DNA from: Bacillota bacterium
GTDB lineage: Bacteria; Bacillota; Clostridia; Lachnospirales; Lachnospiraceae
NCBI GenBank assembly: GCA_902363515.1
Contig: CABJAN010000008.1
Location: 62,001-126,000 of the forward strand
Reading direction: 5' to 3'
Length of the DNA stretch: 64,000 nt
This document shows, in pieces, positions 19,092 through 28,894 of this stretch. The translations under genes and the position numbers were made by a program. The notes beneath the pieces were generated by a model that was not told the origin of the DNA, searched no databases, and saw only the letters and a program-made list of their open reading frames with translations. Position 1 is the stretch's first letter, and each line of letters opens with the position of its first letter.

Positions 19092-20692
19092 TGCTTTGCA
19101 TACTCCGTTCTATATTTCGATGGTGATACTCCAAAGCGCCGCTTAAAAACATAGCTAAAATAATTGGCGTCCGTATATCCTACCTGACGGGCTATGATAT
19201 AACTCTTTTCCTTTGTTTCAATCAGCATGCGTGAAGCCTTTTCCATACGATAATCCGTAAGATACCCGATAAAAGAGGTTCCCTCTTCTTTTTTAAAAAT
19301 AGTAGAAAAGTAAGAATTTGAAACTCCCACTTCCTGACATACACTGTCCAGAGAAAGATCTTCATCTTTATAATGATTTTTTACATACTCCTTTGCCTGT
19401 ACAATAAAAGAATTGGTAGACTGATATCTGGCATGAATAATTCGCTCCTGAAACACAAGGCTTATCTGTTTCAGCCATTTTCCAAGCATTTCCGGTTCCA
19501 TTTCCATAAGTTTTCCGTAAAGACTTCCAATATCTCCACAAAGTTCTTCCACCACAATGTCCTGATTTGTCCCGAAACGATACAAAGCGCTAACCAGCTC
19601 CATCACTGCCACATGGTGCTGCTGCATGGACCTTTCCGGAGATGAAAGTTTTCTCAAATATGCATCTGCCGCCTCCAAAATATCCTCTCTGGAACTTAAA
19701 CGAATCATTTTAAACAAATTAGACAGCTCTGTGTCATTGGAAAAATCCTGTCTGGTGATTTCTCTCGGAGCAATTTCCTGCATGTTAATGGCCCTGGAGG
19801 CTCCATATAACACCCGGTAGGAAACTGCCTCCCTGGCTCCACTATAGGATTCTGATAATTCGCTGATTTTCTCACACACCGGTCCAATGCCAATGGTGAC
19901 TACAGCTCCAATAATACGTCCGGCATATTTGCAGAACCGGTCACATTCATCTGTAAGCTCTGAAACTTCCTTGCGGTCTGAAAGCTGTGCCAAAAGTACT
20001 GTGTTTCCAAGATAAGAAAAACTTTTGGCCTGCCATTTTTCCTCCAGCCGCTCCTCTGCCTGTTTCTGCACAGAAGTAATAAGAAGCTGCGGACTCATCC
20101 CTTCCTCATTTTGAGAAGAAGAGGTGTGAATCACCAGACAGCAATAATACGGTCCTGTAAAAGAAATCTGGTAGTCTGACAAATATTGGGGGATTTCCTC
20201 CTCATTAAGCCGCCCTTCAATCAGTGTGGAGTAAAAATTCACCTGAAGAAGAGGCAGTGATTCCATATAATATTTCTGCAAAATCTCAGCATTTCGTTTT
20301 TCGCTGATTTCCTGATCCAGCTTGGTCTTCAATTTTTCAAAAATCTCTGTTAATTCCACTGCATTTAAAGGCTTTAAAATATATTCCTCCACCTCCAGAT
20401 GAATGGCTTCTCTTGCATATTCAAATTCATCAAATCCGGTAAAAAACAAAATCTTAATGTCAGGATAACCGGCTTTTATCCTTTTCGCCAGTTCCATGCC
20501 ATCCATATAGGGCATCTTAATATCTGTAATTACCACGTCCGGCTGGTATTCCTCCACCATCTCAAGGGCTTTTACCCCGTTATTCGCATGTCCGATTACA
20601 GAAAATCCGATTTCTTCCCAGGAAATCTTCTTCATAATAATCTGAACTACTTCTTCCTCATCATCTACCAAAAGTAATGTATACCGCTCCAT
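19088..20692 (-). CDS. YesN-type response regulator (REC plus AraC HTH)
   Basis: A 534-aa regulator. The receiver domain (1-120) has the acidic pair in LLVDDEEE and the phospho-acceptor Asp57 in VVITDIKMPYMDG. A long middle region (130-420) of the type found in YesN follows, and an AraC-type DNA-binding domain (about 430-534) ends the protein. The open frame begins at 20710, but AGAGGAATC lies just before the ATG at 20690-20692. It is the first gene of the sensor operon. Probable target: the mgl operon upstream. Confidence 0.92.
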   Translation of the reverse strand: MERYTLLLVDDEEEVVQIIMKKISWEEIGFSVIGHANNGVKALEMVEEYQPDVVITDIKMPYMDGMELAKRIKAGYPDIKILFFTGFDEFEYAREAIHLEVEEYILKPLNAVELTEIFEKLKTKLDQEISEKRNAEILQKYYMESLPLLQVNFYSTLIEGRLNEEEIPQYLSDYQISFTGPYYCCLVIHTSSSQNEEGMSPQLLITSVQKQAEERLEEKWQAKSFSYLGNTVLLAQLSDRKEVSELTDECDRFCKYAGRIIGAVVTIGIGPVCEKISELSESYSGAREAVSYRVLYGASRAINMQEIAPREITRQDFSNDTELSNLFKMIRLSSREDILEAADAYLRKLSSPERSMQQHHVAVMELVSALYRFGTNQDIVVEELCGDIGSLYGKLMEMEPEMLGKWLKQISLVFQERIIHARYQSTNSFIVQAKEYVKNHYKDEDLSLDSVCQEVGVSNSYFSTIFKKEEGTSFIGYLTDYRMEKASRMLIETKEKSYIIARQVGYTDANYFSYVFKRRFGVSPSKYRTEYAKQ

Positions 20693-20730
20693 GATTCCTC
20701 TCCATCTCATCTCTTCATTTGTCTAATCTG

Positions 20731-20759
20731 ATTATAACAAGTGGAGTAACAAAAGTAAA
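20731..20759 (-). promoter_or_regulatory. Promoter of the two-component operon
   Basis: A perfect TATAAT (20731-20736) with an extended TG one base upstream, and a weak TTTACT (20754-20759) at 17-base spacing. The weak -35 with extended -10 is a common arrangement. Confidence 0.6.
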
Positions 20760-20768
20760 TGAACACAT

Positions 20769-20807
20769 AAAAAGAGCTGTCGCACCAAGACGCAACAGCT
20801 CTTTTTT
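20769..20807 (-). terminator. Terminator of the mglBAC operon
   Basis: AAAGAGCTGT pairs with ACAGCTCTTTTT around a short loop; the minus-strand T-run follows. It is 15 bases past the mglC stop. Confidence 0.85.
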
Positions 20808-20821
20808 ATTTAAAAGTTTAA

Positions 20822-22477
20822 TTATTTCTTCTGAACGTATTTCAGACAGTCAAGTGTTACTGCTACCAGGATAATGATACCTGAGAATACGAACTGCAGG
20901 TTTGTATCAATACCAAGGATAGTAAGAGAATAGGTCAGTGCTGTGAAGATGAATACACCTACTACAACGCCTGAAATCTTACCAATACCACCGGTGAAGG
21001 ATACACCACCTACTACGCAGGCAGCAATGGCATCCATTTCCCATCCCTGTCCATAAGCTGCGGAACCGGAACCTACCATACGGATACATTCCAGCCAGGA
21101 GCCAAATCCGTAAAGGATACCAGCCATTACGAAAGCGCCTACTGTTACAGCAAATACTGAGATACCAGATACTGCTGCTGCTTCCGGGTTTCCACCTACT
21201 GCATACAGGTTTTTACCAAAGGTTGTTTTATTCCAGATAAACCATACAATCGCAATCGCTGCTACTGCCCAGAGAATAATGGTCGGGAAACCATTTACTT
21301 TAGGAATAATCATATTTGGAATCGTTGGCTCAATGGCACCAAAGGATACACCCTTTGTTGCATAAGTAACCAGACCAAAGATTACCAGCATGTTTGCCAT
21401 AGTAGAAATAAATGGATGCATTTTAAACTTCGCGGTAAAGAAGCCTGCAATGGTAGTAAAGAATGTACACAGTACAATACAAACAACCAGCGCCAGAATA
21501 ACTCTTCCAACTACAGACATACCTGTAAAGTCAAAGATATGTCCGAACACACCACCAGTATTAATACCCTGATGCATAATAATGGTTGCTACTGTCATAC
21601 CCATACCAACCATACGTCCAATAGAAAGGTCGGTACCGGCAAGGAGAATCAGCGCTGCAACACCAAGAGCAAGGAACATTCTAGGTGACGCCTGCTGTAA
21701 AATATTCAATACATTGTTGTAAGTAAGCAGCGGTGTATTTTTTACGATTGGAGTAATAATACACAGCGCTATAAAGATAATGATAATCGCAATATACAAT
21801 CCGTTCTGCAGTAAGAAAGCTCTGCGGTTAAATGTATATTTGTAGTTTTCCCATTTCTGAGCTCTTGACTCCAGGAAAGTAAATTTAGATAACCGAAGCA
21901 GGTCAATCAGATGGAATTTGTGATTGTATGCTGCATGTCTGCGGTCTTTAATCTGCTGCAGATCTTTTTCTAATTCAATCTTAGCATTGGAAAGTCTGTT
22001 TTTGTAAACATATTTCTCATCTTTAATTTCCTGATGGTCTGTGAGTTTAGAAAGAATTTCCTGGTGTTCTTTTTCCAGGTCTTTTAATCTCTTCTGGTAT
22101 CTTTCTTTTGCAGCCACCTTTTCTACCTGGCAGCTTGCCAGTACTGGCTGATAGTAATCTTTGTCAAAATGTTCTTTCAGATAGCTTTCTGCATCTGCAA
22201 TTAATTTTGAAATTTTATCTTTATTCTTTGCTTCAACTGCTTTTGCTTTTTCTAATTCTGCTTTGCATTTTGCAATTTCTGCTTCTTTCTCTTCCTTAGA
22301 AATACTGCGGTCTCTTTTAAGTCCGTCAATTCTGTTCTGAAGAGCAACTACTTTTTCTGTTCCGTCTGCTCTTAAGCCATCGATTTCTTTCTGAATCTTG
22401 CCCACATGATCATCTATAGGCTGACGCAGCTTTTCTTCCTGTTCTGCAGTCAGAATCTTGCTATTTTCATTTGCCAT
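20822..22477 (-). CDS. mglC: Galactose/methylgalactoside ABC permease with coiled-coil N-terminus
   Basis: Permease of the MglC/RbsC family, 551 aa, about 210 residues longer than E. coli MglC. The extension (about 1-210) is very rich in Lys, Glu and Asp with heptad-like spacing (for example LEKEHQEILSKL, IELEKDLQQIKDRR), so it should form long coiled coils in the cytoplasm. The membrane part begins near residue 225 (LYIAIIIIFIALCIITPIV) and contains the family blocks LAGTDLSIGRMVG and AAVSGI. It lies 18 bases after mglA. The extension may link permease and ATPase or bind another cytoplasmic protein. Confidence 0.9.
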   Translation of the reverse strand: MANENSKILTAEQEEKLRQPIDDHVGKIQKEIDGLRADGTEKVVALQNRIDGLKRDRSISKEEKEAEIAKCKAELEKAKAVEAKNKDKISKLIADAESYLKEHFDKDYYQPVLASCQVEKVAAKERYQKRLKDLEKEHQEILSKLTDHQEIKDEKYVYKNRLSNAKIELEKDLQQIKDRRHAAYNHKFHLIDLLRLSKFTFLESRAQKWENYKYTFNRRAFLLQNGLYIAIIIIFIALCIITPIVKNTPLLTYNNVLNILQQASPRMFLALGVAALILLAGTDLSIGRMVGMGMTVATIIMHQGINTGGVFGHIFDFTGMSVVGRVILALVVCIVLCTFFTTIAGFFTAKFKMHPFISTMANMLVIFGLVTYATKGVSFGAIEPTIPNMIIPKVNGFPTIILWAVAAIAIVWFIWNKTTFGKNLYAVGGNPEAAAVSGISVFAVTVGAFVMAGILYGFGSWLECIRMVGSGSAAYGQGWEMDAIAACVVGGVSFTGGIGKISGVVVGVFIFTALTYSLTILGIDTNLQFVFSGIIILVAVTLDCLKYVQKK

Positions 22478-22495
22478 ATCTCTTACACTCCCTCA

Positions 22496-24004
22496 TTATA
22501 GGTATTTTGCACTGAGTCTTAACAGTTCTTCCTGATTGGTTTCTTTGGTATTTACAATACCAGAAAGACGTCCGTTGGACATAACACCGATACGGTTGGT
22601 GATACCTAAAATCTCCGGCATTTCAGAAGAAACAACAATAATGGTCTTTCCTTCTTTTGCCATTTTAATAATCAGTTCATAGATTTCATATTTTGCACCA
22701 ACGTCAATACCTCTGGTAGGTTCATCCATCATAAATACTTTTGGATTTCTTTCCAGCCATTTACCAAAAATAACTTTCTGCTGATTTCCACCGGAAAGGC
22801 TGGTAATCATATCATCCGGTCCCATACATTTTGTATGCATGACTTTGATTTCATTGTTTGTAGCTTTTATCATCTTGGAATCAGAAAGCGCAATACCGGA
22901 CTTATACTGATTTAAGTTCGCAATGGTGGTGTTAAAGGTAAGGTCACTCTTTAAAAAGAGACCATTTGCCTTTCGTTCCTCTGTAATCATGGCAAAACCA
23001 TGTTCCATAGCTTCCTTGGCACTGTTAAAGTTCATAAGATGGTTATTAAAGTAAACACGTCCCGCTGCTCTGGTTCTTACACCGAAGATGGTCTCCAGAA
23101 GCTCTGTACGTCCTGCACCAACCAGACCATACAGTCCAAAAATCTCTCCTTCTCTTACATCAAAGGAAATATCACTTAAATGAGGCTCAAATTTTGTGGA
23201 AAGATTCTGAACAGACAAAATCACATCCTTTGGCGTATTATCCACTGGCGGGAATCTGTTTTCCAAAGAACGTCCAACCATAGCTGCAATAAGTTCGTTC
23301 ATGTTAGTATCTTTTGAACTCTTGGTCATAACCAGGTTACCGTCACGAAGTACGGAAATCTCATCACAAATTTCAAAAATCTCATCCATTTTATGAGAAA
23401 TGTAAATCAGGGAAATGCCCTGGTCTTTCAACATTCTCATCATTTCAAACAGCTTCTCTACCTCCTGAATATTCAGAGAAGAGGTTGGCTCATCCAAAAC
23501 AATTACTTTTGAATTATAAGAAATTGCCTTTGCAATTTCACACATCTGGCGCTGGGAAACAGACATGTTTCTCATAGGCTGGGTCAGGTTTACTGTCATG
23601 CCTAACTTACGGAAAAGCTCAGAGGCTTCTCTCTTCATTCTGCCCTCATCAATAACCCCCATAGAATTACGCGGGTATCGTCCCAAAAACAGGTTATCAA
23701 TTACATTTCTCTCCAGACACTGATTCAGCTCCTGGTGTACCATTGCAATACCATTCTCAAGAGCATCCTTGGGTCCGGAAAAACTTACCTCTTTTCCATC
23801 AAGGAAAATTTTTCCGTCATCCTTTTGATAAGTACCAAAAAGACATTTCATCATCGTTGACTTACCGGCGCCATTTTCACCCATCAGACCCATAACAGTT
23901 CCCTTTTTCACATCCAGGTTGATGTGATCCAGAACACGGTTTCGTCCAAAGGATTTACTCATATCGCGTATCGATAAGACGATATCCTCTTTCTTATCTG
24001 CCAT
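22496..24004 (-). CDS. mglA: Galactose/methylgalactoside ABC ATPase, double cassette
   Basis: A 502-aa sugar ABC ATPase with two nucleotide-binding halves. First half: Walker A GENGAGKST, signature VSQRQMCEIAKA, Walker B VIVLDEPTS. Second half: a degenerate P-loop GLVGAGRTE and signature LSGGNQQKV with MMDEPTRGIDVGAK. This arrangement is standard for the MglA/RbsA class. It sits between mglB (100-base gap) and mglC (18 bases). Confidence 0.95.
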   Translation of the reverse strand: MADKKEDIVLSIRDMSKSFGRNRVLDHINLDVKKGTVMGLMGENGAGKSTMMKCLFGTYQKDDGKIFLDGKEVSFSGPKDALENGIAMVHQELNQCLERNVIDNLFLGRYPRNSMGVIDEGRMKREASELFRKLGMTVNLTQPMRNMSVSQRQMCEIAKAISYNSKVIVLDEPTSSLNIQEVEKLFEMMRMLKDQGISLIYISHKMDEIFEICDEISVLRDGNLVMTKSSKDTNMNELIAAMVGRSLENRFPPVDNTPKDVILSVQNLSTKFEPHLSDISFDVREGEIFGLYGLVGAGRTELLETIFGVRTRAAGRVYFNNHLMNFNSAKEAMEHGFAMITEERKANGLFLKSDLTFNTTIANLNQYKSGIALSDSKMIKATNNEIKVMHTKCMGPDDMITSLSGGNQQKVIFGKWLERNPKVFMMDEPTRGIDVGAKYEIYELIIKMAKEGKTIIVVSSEMPEILGITNRIGVMSNGRLSGIVNTKETNQEELLRLSAKYL

Positions 24005-24104
24005 ATTTTTTACTCCTGTATCTTACTATTTTGAATATCCTTAATCGGTTGTAGGGAGAATTTCTTCTCCCTACAGAACCTCTTTCATGTGATTTGAAAT
24101 AGAC

Positions 24105-25415
24105 TTACTGATTCAATAAAGCAGTGTAAGAAGCTGCATTATCTGTTTTAACCATGTTGATTGCAAATGCATCATACTGACCTGGATTTCCAAGACGGTT
24201 TGTAATGTTGGACTCTGTCTGTCCATCACCACCGATATATTCAACATCCAGATTCAGAAGGTCATCATAGTTCTGAAGCAGTGGCTGATATGTAGAGCTT
24301 AAGAAGTTATCAGAAGCATTGTAAATGTTAAGCCATACTTTCTTTTTCGGAGATTTACTTTCATCTAACTGATTGGATACTGCTTCAAATGTCTTAGTAG
24401 AATCTGTGAAATCTTTATAGTTATCTGCTGTTACTGCTACGTTTAATGCATAGTAAGAACGTTCTTCTTCACTATATCTGTATTCATTTTCACTCAAAAC
24501 GTTTCCAGCTTCATCTGCTGTACCAATACCTGTATCAATATCAACACCATCTAATGCATTACGCAGTACACGAAGTGTCAGATAAGCCTGAACGTCTGCA
24601 TGCTGGCTGATAGTTCCGCCGTAACCTTCTGCAATAGCTGCTACAGCGTCGCTGTTAGCATCGTATCCGAATGTAGGAACTTTGTTATCTTTTGACCATG
24701 CATTGAACATAGACATTCCCATACCATCGTTGTTAGAAACAACAACATCAATGTCTTTTCCAAAAGAAGAAGACCATGTACCGATTGCGTTACCTGCTGT
24801 AGCAGCATCCCATGTAGCACCTGCAGAGTTCTTCATTTCCTGGGAACCTAACTCACGAACTGTAAATTTCTTTCCGCCTGCTTCTAATGTACCATCCTGA
24901 ACTGCAGAAGCTTTTCCATCTACGTTTGTTCCAACTGGTTCACTGTTGATATTGCCGTCTTTCTCTACACCTGTTCCAAGAGCTTTACGAACACCTCTTG
25001 TACGTGCAATAGAGTCATTATGTCCGATATCACCAATTGCAAGAACATATCCAATTACACCGTCGCCGTTACGGTCAATAGTATCTGCGTTTTTCTCAAT
25101 ATATTCTTTAACCATCTGACCCTGAAGTTCAGCACCCTGGTTAGCATCGAATCCTACATAATAAGTATCTTTGTTGAAGTTTAAAGCATTCATGTCCAAT
25201 TCTCCTGTGGAGCTGTTGGATGGCTGACGGTTAAACCATACTAATGGTTTGTCCTTATTTGCTACAGAAGAAGTATCACCCTTTGATGCAGATTCTTCTT
25301 TTTTGGTTCCTTCATCTTTTGTTTCTGTTTTTCCAGAATCTCCAGAACCACCACATGCTGTAGCTGAAAATGCTAACAGAGCTGCCATTGTCCATACCAC
25401 GAATTTTTTCTTCAT
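24105..25415 (-). CDS. mglB: MglB-type sugar-binding lipoprotein, circularly permuted
   Basis: A 436-aa secreted lipoprotein (signal peptide, Cys21, then an acidic Gly/Ser/Lys linker to about 50). The fold is permuted. The mature protein begins with what is normally the fourth strand (LVWFNRQPS, 58-66), continues through YYVGFDANQG, the Ca2+ loop DRNGDGVIG (114-122) and IGDIGHNDS, and ends with the normally N-terminal piece: KVWLNIYNASDNF (359-371), GGDGQTESN and DAFAINMVKTDN (415-426). The canonical paralogue at 15247-16272 shows the same blocks in normal order. The residues expected at the sugar site are present. The ATG at 25413-25415 has AAGGAGG 6 bases upstream; the longer open frame to 25517 is not used. 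Confidence 0.88.
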   Translation of the reverse strand: MKKKFVVWTMAALLAFSATACGGSGDSGKTETKDEGTKKEESASKGDTSSVANKDKPLVWFNRQPSNSSTGELDMNALNFNKDTYYVGFDANQGAELQGQMVKEYIEKNADTIDRNGDGVIGYVLAIGDIGHNDSIARTRGVRKALGTGVEKDGNINSEPVGTNVDGKASAVQDGTLEAGGKKFTVRELGSQEMKNSAGATWDAATAGNAIGTWSSSFGKDIDVVVSNNDGMGMSMFNAWSKDNKVPTFGYDANSDAVAAIAEGYGGTISQHADVQAYLTLRVLRNALDGVDIDTGIGTADEAGNVLSENEYRYSEEERSYYALNVAVTADNYKDFTDSTKTFEAVSNQLDESKSPKKKVWLNIYNASDNFLSSTYQPLLQNYDDLLNLDVEYIGGDGQTESNITNRLGNPGQYDAFAINMVKTDNAASYTALLNQ

Positions 25416-25487
25416 AATAATCCTCCTTCGGCGCACCTTTTCTAGGTGCCTCTTGTTTATAATGGCAGTATACACAATTATTCCAGG

Positions 25488-25508
25488 AAAAAATATAGAA
25501 TATTTTTT
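25488..25508. promoter_or_regulatory. Inverted repeat upstream of mglB
   Basis: AAAAAATAT-AGA-ATATTTTTT, perfect 9-bp arms, 72 bases before the mglB ATG. It lies just upstream of a TATACT that could be the -10. It could be a binding site for the YesN-type regulator, but AT-rich repeats of this kind also arise by chance. Confidence 0.4.
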
Positions 25509-25595
25509 TCTATTCATTCAAATTTTTAAGGTTTTTTTCGGTTATATCCAATAAAACTATAGATTTTTTTGTCGAATTCTGCGCACTCTGTACAA

Positions 25596-25643
25596 AAGAA
25601 AAATCCGAACAGAGCCAAAATCAGCTCCATTCGGATTTTTCTT
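25596..25643 (-). terminator. Terminator of the epimerase/kinase unit
   Basis: Perfect 14-bp arms AAGAAAAATCCGAA and TTCGGATTTTTCTT, 22 bases past the epimerase stop. The A/T ends would work in both directions. Confidence 0.85.
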
Positions 25644-25664
25644 GTATAATTTGTACTAAAAAAA

Positions 25665-26912
25665 TTAAATTTCTTTCCCTTCTTTTACAGCCGGTGCTAT
25701 AGAAAGTTCCGGTGTATGGTAAGGAATCAATGTTGCCTGGAACGCATGGTATAAATCAGATTTTCCCGGCCATACGGTTCCAATCACTTCATTTTTCTCA
25801 TTCATCTGGTGGAACCAGGAACCATGTACATGATCCAGAACCTTCTCATCCAGATATTCCATAAATTCTGCATAGTTTTCTGCATATGCTTCTTTTTTTG
25901 TCACATGATACAGTACAGCAGAGGTGTTAATAGCTTCTGCCAGAGTCCAGTGCATTCTGTCATGAACCACTGGTTTTCCTTCCCAGTCTGTGGTGTATAC
26001 AATACCAGGCGCTCCATCTGCATTCCATGCATCTTCTACTGCGCGGTTAAACAGATTTTCAGCCGCCTCGATATATTTTTTTGCACCTTCCTGGTCATTT
26101 TTATAAGTAGATAATGCCCACTGGGTAATGAGTCTTGACCACTCAATACCATGTCCTGGTGTTGCGCCGTATGGTTTGAATTGGTCTGCAGGCTGTTCTT
26201 TGTTGCATTCTAAGTCTGCTACCCATTCTTTTGTGAAATGTTCCGGAATTCTCCAGTTATTCTCAGCAGCCCATCCAAGAACATGATCAATGATTCTTCC
26301 TGCGCGGATGCGGTATTTTTCATCTTTGGTAACATCTGCTGCTGCCAGAAATGCTTCTACGGTATGCATGTTGGCATTTAATCCTCTGTAATCATCCAGT
26401 ACCGTAAACTCTGTATTCCAGGTATCGCAGGAAAGTCCTTCTTCTTCATTCCAGAAACGCAGGTCATAGAGATTTAAGGCATCTTCTAACAATTCTTTTG
26501 CCCCTTCTACACCAGCCAGCACACCAGAAGAAGCAGCTAAAATCACAAATGCATGAGCATAGCACTGTTTATTTGGAAGAATTTCTCCCTCTGCAGTCAG
26601 TCCGGCATACCAGCCGCCATTTTTGTCATCATGAAGCTCTTCTCTTAATCCGCGAATTGCCGCTGCTGCCAGTTCCCCACTTCCTTCATGTCCTAAAAAA
26701 GTACCAATACTGTACACATGAGCCATACGGGAAGTAATCCATGTTTCACGGTTTCTGTCTTTCCATGGAGTTCCGTCATCTCCCAGATAATAAGAGCTTC
26801 CCTTTGGTGATGGAAAACCATGTCCAAAGCTTAACAGATTCTCTGTAATTCCCTTTAAAAATTCTCTGTTTTCCTCTGTGTCGATTCTATATTTTCTGTT
26901 TCTTTCACCCAT
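25665..26912 (-). CDS. AGE-family epimerase/isomerase
   Basis: N-acylglucosamine 2-epimerase family protein of 415 aa, an (alpha/alpha)6 barrel, cytoplasmic. Typical blocks are MAHVYSIG, GLNANMHTVEAFLAA with the conserved His, GATPGHGIEWSRL and the late RMHWTLAEAINTS. Family members include cellobiose 2-epimerase, mannose isomerase and sulfoquinovose isomerase; the sequence does not decide which. It lies 111 bases after the FGGY kinase gene and could convert a sugar released by the GH2 or GH3 enzymes. GGAGGAAG precedes the ATG. Confidence 0.85.
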   Translation of the reverse strand: MGERNRKYRIDTEENREFLKGITENLLSFGHGFPSPKGSSYYLGDDGTPWKDRNRETWITSRMAHVYSIGTFLGHEGSGELAAAAIRGLREELHDDKNGGWYAGLTAEGEILPNKQCYAHAFVILAASSGVLAGVEGAKELLEDALNLYDLRFWNEEEGLSCDTWNTEFTVLDDYRGLNANMHTVEAFLAAADVTKDEKYRIRAGRIIDHVLGWAAENNWRIPEHFTKEWVADLECNKEQPADQFKPYGATPGHGIEWSRLITQWALSTYKNDQEGAKKYIEAAENLFNRAVEDAWNADGAPGIVYTTDWEGKPVVHDRMHWTLAEAINTSAVLYHVTKKEAYAENYAEFMEYLDEKVLDHVHGSWFHQMNEKNEVIGTVWPGKSDLYHAFQATLIPYHTPELSIAPAVKEGKEI

Positions 26913-27023
26913 TATATTCTTCCTCCTGTAAGATATTCTATATTCCGATTTTATCAGATTTACCCTTGAAAATACAGTGGAAGAATTATAGAAACCTTAT
27001 CTTTTCCTCACATTCTCATGATT

Positions 27024-28625
27024 CTATTTTAAATTTTCCACAGCCGCTCTTTCAATAGCCAGTCCAGCCTTGTATCTTACCATAAATTCATTGAAACCCT
27101 GAACATCTCTTGTATCCGGCTGTACTTCTTCACCTTCCTGTCCGGCAAATACTTTGTGGTTCAGATAGTCCTCCAGAGATTCCCCTGCCTCTTTATTCAC
27201 CAGATAAGACGCCAGCACTGCAATCCCCCAGGCACCGCCTTCTCCTGCTGTTTCCATAACAGAGACCGGTGTATCAATCGCGCCTGCAAGCAAATTCTGT
27301 CCAACCCCTTTTGTCTTAAACAAACCGCCATGGCCCAGAATCTTATCCAGCCTTACACCTTCTTCTTTTAAAAGAATGTCCATGCCTGTCTTCAATGCAC
27401 CCAAAGAGGTAAAGAGATTTACTCTCATAAAGTTTGCCAGATTAAATTTGCTTTCTGGTGTACGGACAAATAAGGGACGTCCCTCTTCAAACCCTGTAAT
27501 ATGCTCTCCTGAGAAATAATTGTATGCCAAAAGTCCGCCGCAGTCAGTATCTCCTTCCATGGCTTTATGATAAAGAGTCCCAAACAACTGATTCATATCC
27601 ACCTGTATTCCCATAGCTTCTGCAAACTCTTTAAACAGATTCACCCATGCATTTAAATCTGAGGTGCAGTTGTTGCAGTGTACCATAGCCACCAGATTTC
27701 CTGTTGGTGTGGTAACAAGGTCAATTTCCGGATAAACCTTAGATAAGGGCTTTTCCAGAACCACCATAGAAAATACAGAAGTACCGGCAGACACGTTTCC
27801 TGTACGTTTTGCAATACTGTTGGTAGCTACCATACCGGTTCCGGCATCACCTTCCGGAGGACAGAATGGGATGCCAGCCTCTAATTCTCCTGTTGTATCC
27901 AAAAGCTTTGCGCCTTCCTCTGTCAGTCTGCCTGCTTCTTCGCCTGCCAGAAGAACTTTAGGAAGAATCTCTTCCAGTTTCCACGGAAATCCGTAAGGTG
28001 CTGCCAGCTTATCAAAGGCTGCCAGGCATTTAGGGTCATAATTTTTGATTTCCATGTCAATAGGAAACATACCGGAACCTTCACCTACTCCAAGGACTTT
28101 CTCTCCTGTGAGTTTCCAGTGTACATACCCCTCTAAAGTTGTCATAAAGGTAATATCCTTCACATGAGGTTCCTGGTTCAGCATGGCCTGATACAAATGG
28201 GCAATGCTCCATCTCTGTGGAATATGATACTGAAACAGCTCTGTAAGCTCCTCACTGGCCTTTTCTGTCATAGTATTTCTCCAGGTGCGGAAAGGCACCA
28301 GAAGCTCTCCTGCTTCATTAAAAGGCATATAACCATGCATCATAGCGCTGAATCCAATGGCTGCAAGTTTTTTCACCGGAACACCATATTTTTCCTTTAC
28401 ATCTTTTACCATGTCCTGATAGCTTTCCTGAATCCCTGTCCAGATTGCTTCCTCACTGTAAGTCCAGATGTTGTTCACCAACTGATTTTCCCACTCATGA
28501 CTTCCGGACGCAATGGGCTGGTTCTTTTCATTTACCAGAACTGCCTTGATTCTGGTAGAACCAAGCTCAATACCAAGCACCGCTTTTCCACTTACTATTA
28601 TACTTTTATTTGCTTCTAAACTCAT
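27024..28625 (-). CDS. FGGY-family carbohydrate kinase, probable AraK-type L-ribulokinase
   Basis: A 533-aa sugar kinase of the FGGY fold. The N-terminal phosphate loop is in [29 protein letters not shown] (catalytic Asp) and [15 protein letters not shown] follow; a late Gly-rich ATP motif is in [13 protein letters not shown] and [11 protein letters not shown]. It does not look like classical AraB. Clostridia have a distinct ribulokinase family (AraK of Clostridium acetobutylicum), and this protein resembles it as far as I can judge. L-arabinose isomerase is encoded at 54637-56142, so a ribulokinase is needed. Xylulokinase or another pentulokinase is the alternative. Confidence 0.75.
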   Translation of the reverse strand: MSLEANKSIIVSGKAVLGIELGSTRIKAVLVNEKNQPIASGSHEWENQLVNNIWTYSEEAIWTGIQESYQDMVKDVKEKYGVPVKKLAAIGFSAMMHGYMPFNEAGELLVPFRTWRNTMTEKASEELTELFQYHIPQRWSIAHLYQAMLNQEPHVKDITFMTTLEGYVHWKLTGEKVLGVGEGSGMFPIDMEIKNYDPKCLAAFDKLAAPYGFPWKLEEILPKVLLAGEEAGRLTEEGAKLLDTTGELEAGIPFCPPEGDAGTGMVATNSIAKRTGNVSAGTSVFSMVVLEKPLSKVYPEIDLVTTPTGNLVAMVHCNNCTSDLNAWVNLFKEFAEAMGIQVDMNQLFGTLYHKAMEGDTDCGGLLAYNYFSGEHITGFEEGRPLFVRTPESKFNLANFMRVNLFTSLGALKTGMDILLKEEGVRLDKILGHGGLFKTKGVGQNLLAGAIDTPVSVMETAGEGGAWGIAVLASYLVNKEAGESLEDYLNHKVFAGQEGEEVQPDTRDVQGFNEFMVRYKAGLAIERAAVENLK

Positions 28626-28841
28626 ATGTAGCCTCCTTATATTTTACGAATTCTTCTACCTTCTATTATACCTACTTGTATGGTTGTAATGCTACTTGTT
28701 TTTTATAAAAAACCTCTTTCTTTTTGATAACCTGTATGTTAAAATAAAGAAAAATCATTATTTTCTTATTATCTATGGGTTCTGCCAATCTATTTTCAAT
28801 TCTTATTTCGGAAAATTCATGCTTTCCCAACATAAGAAGCA

Positions 28842-28868
28842 GGAGATTCCGAAATAACAGGAATCTCC
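28842..28868 (+). promoter_or_regulatory. Perfect 9-bp hairpin in the Rpn leader (copy A)
   Basis: GGAGATTCC and GGAATCTCC with a 9-base loop, 26 bases before the start codon and just upstream of AAAGGAGG. It is conserved base for base in copy B (53619-53645). It could regulate translation or stability of the mRNA. Confidence 0.55.
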
Positions 28869-28894
28869 GCAACATCAAATAAAGGAGGTTCTTA

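Noticed and set aside
25416..25517. Longer N-terminus for the permuted MglB (start at 25517)
   Set aside because: It would place 34 basic/hydrophobic residues before a clear lipoprotein signal peptide; AAGGAGG is ideally placed for the ATG at 25415.
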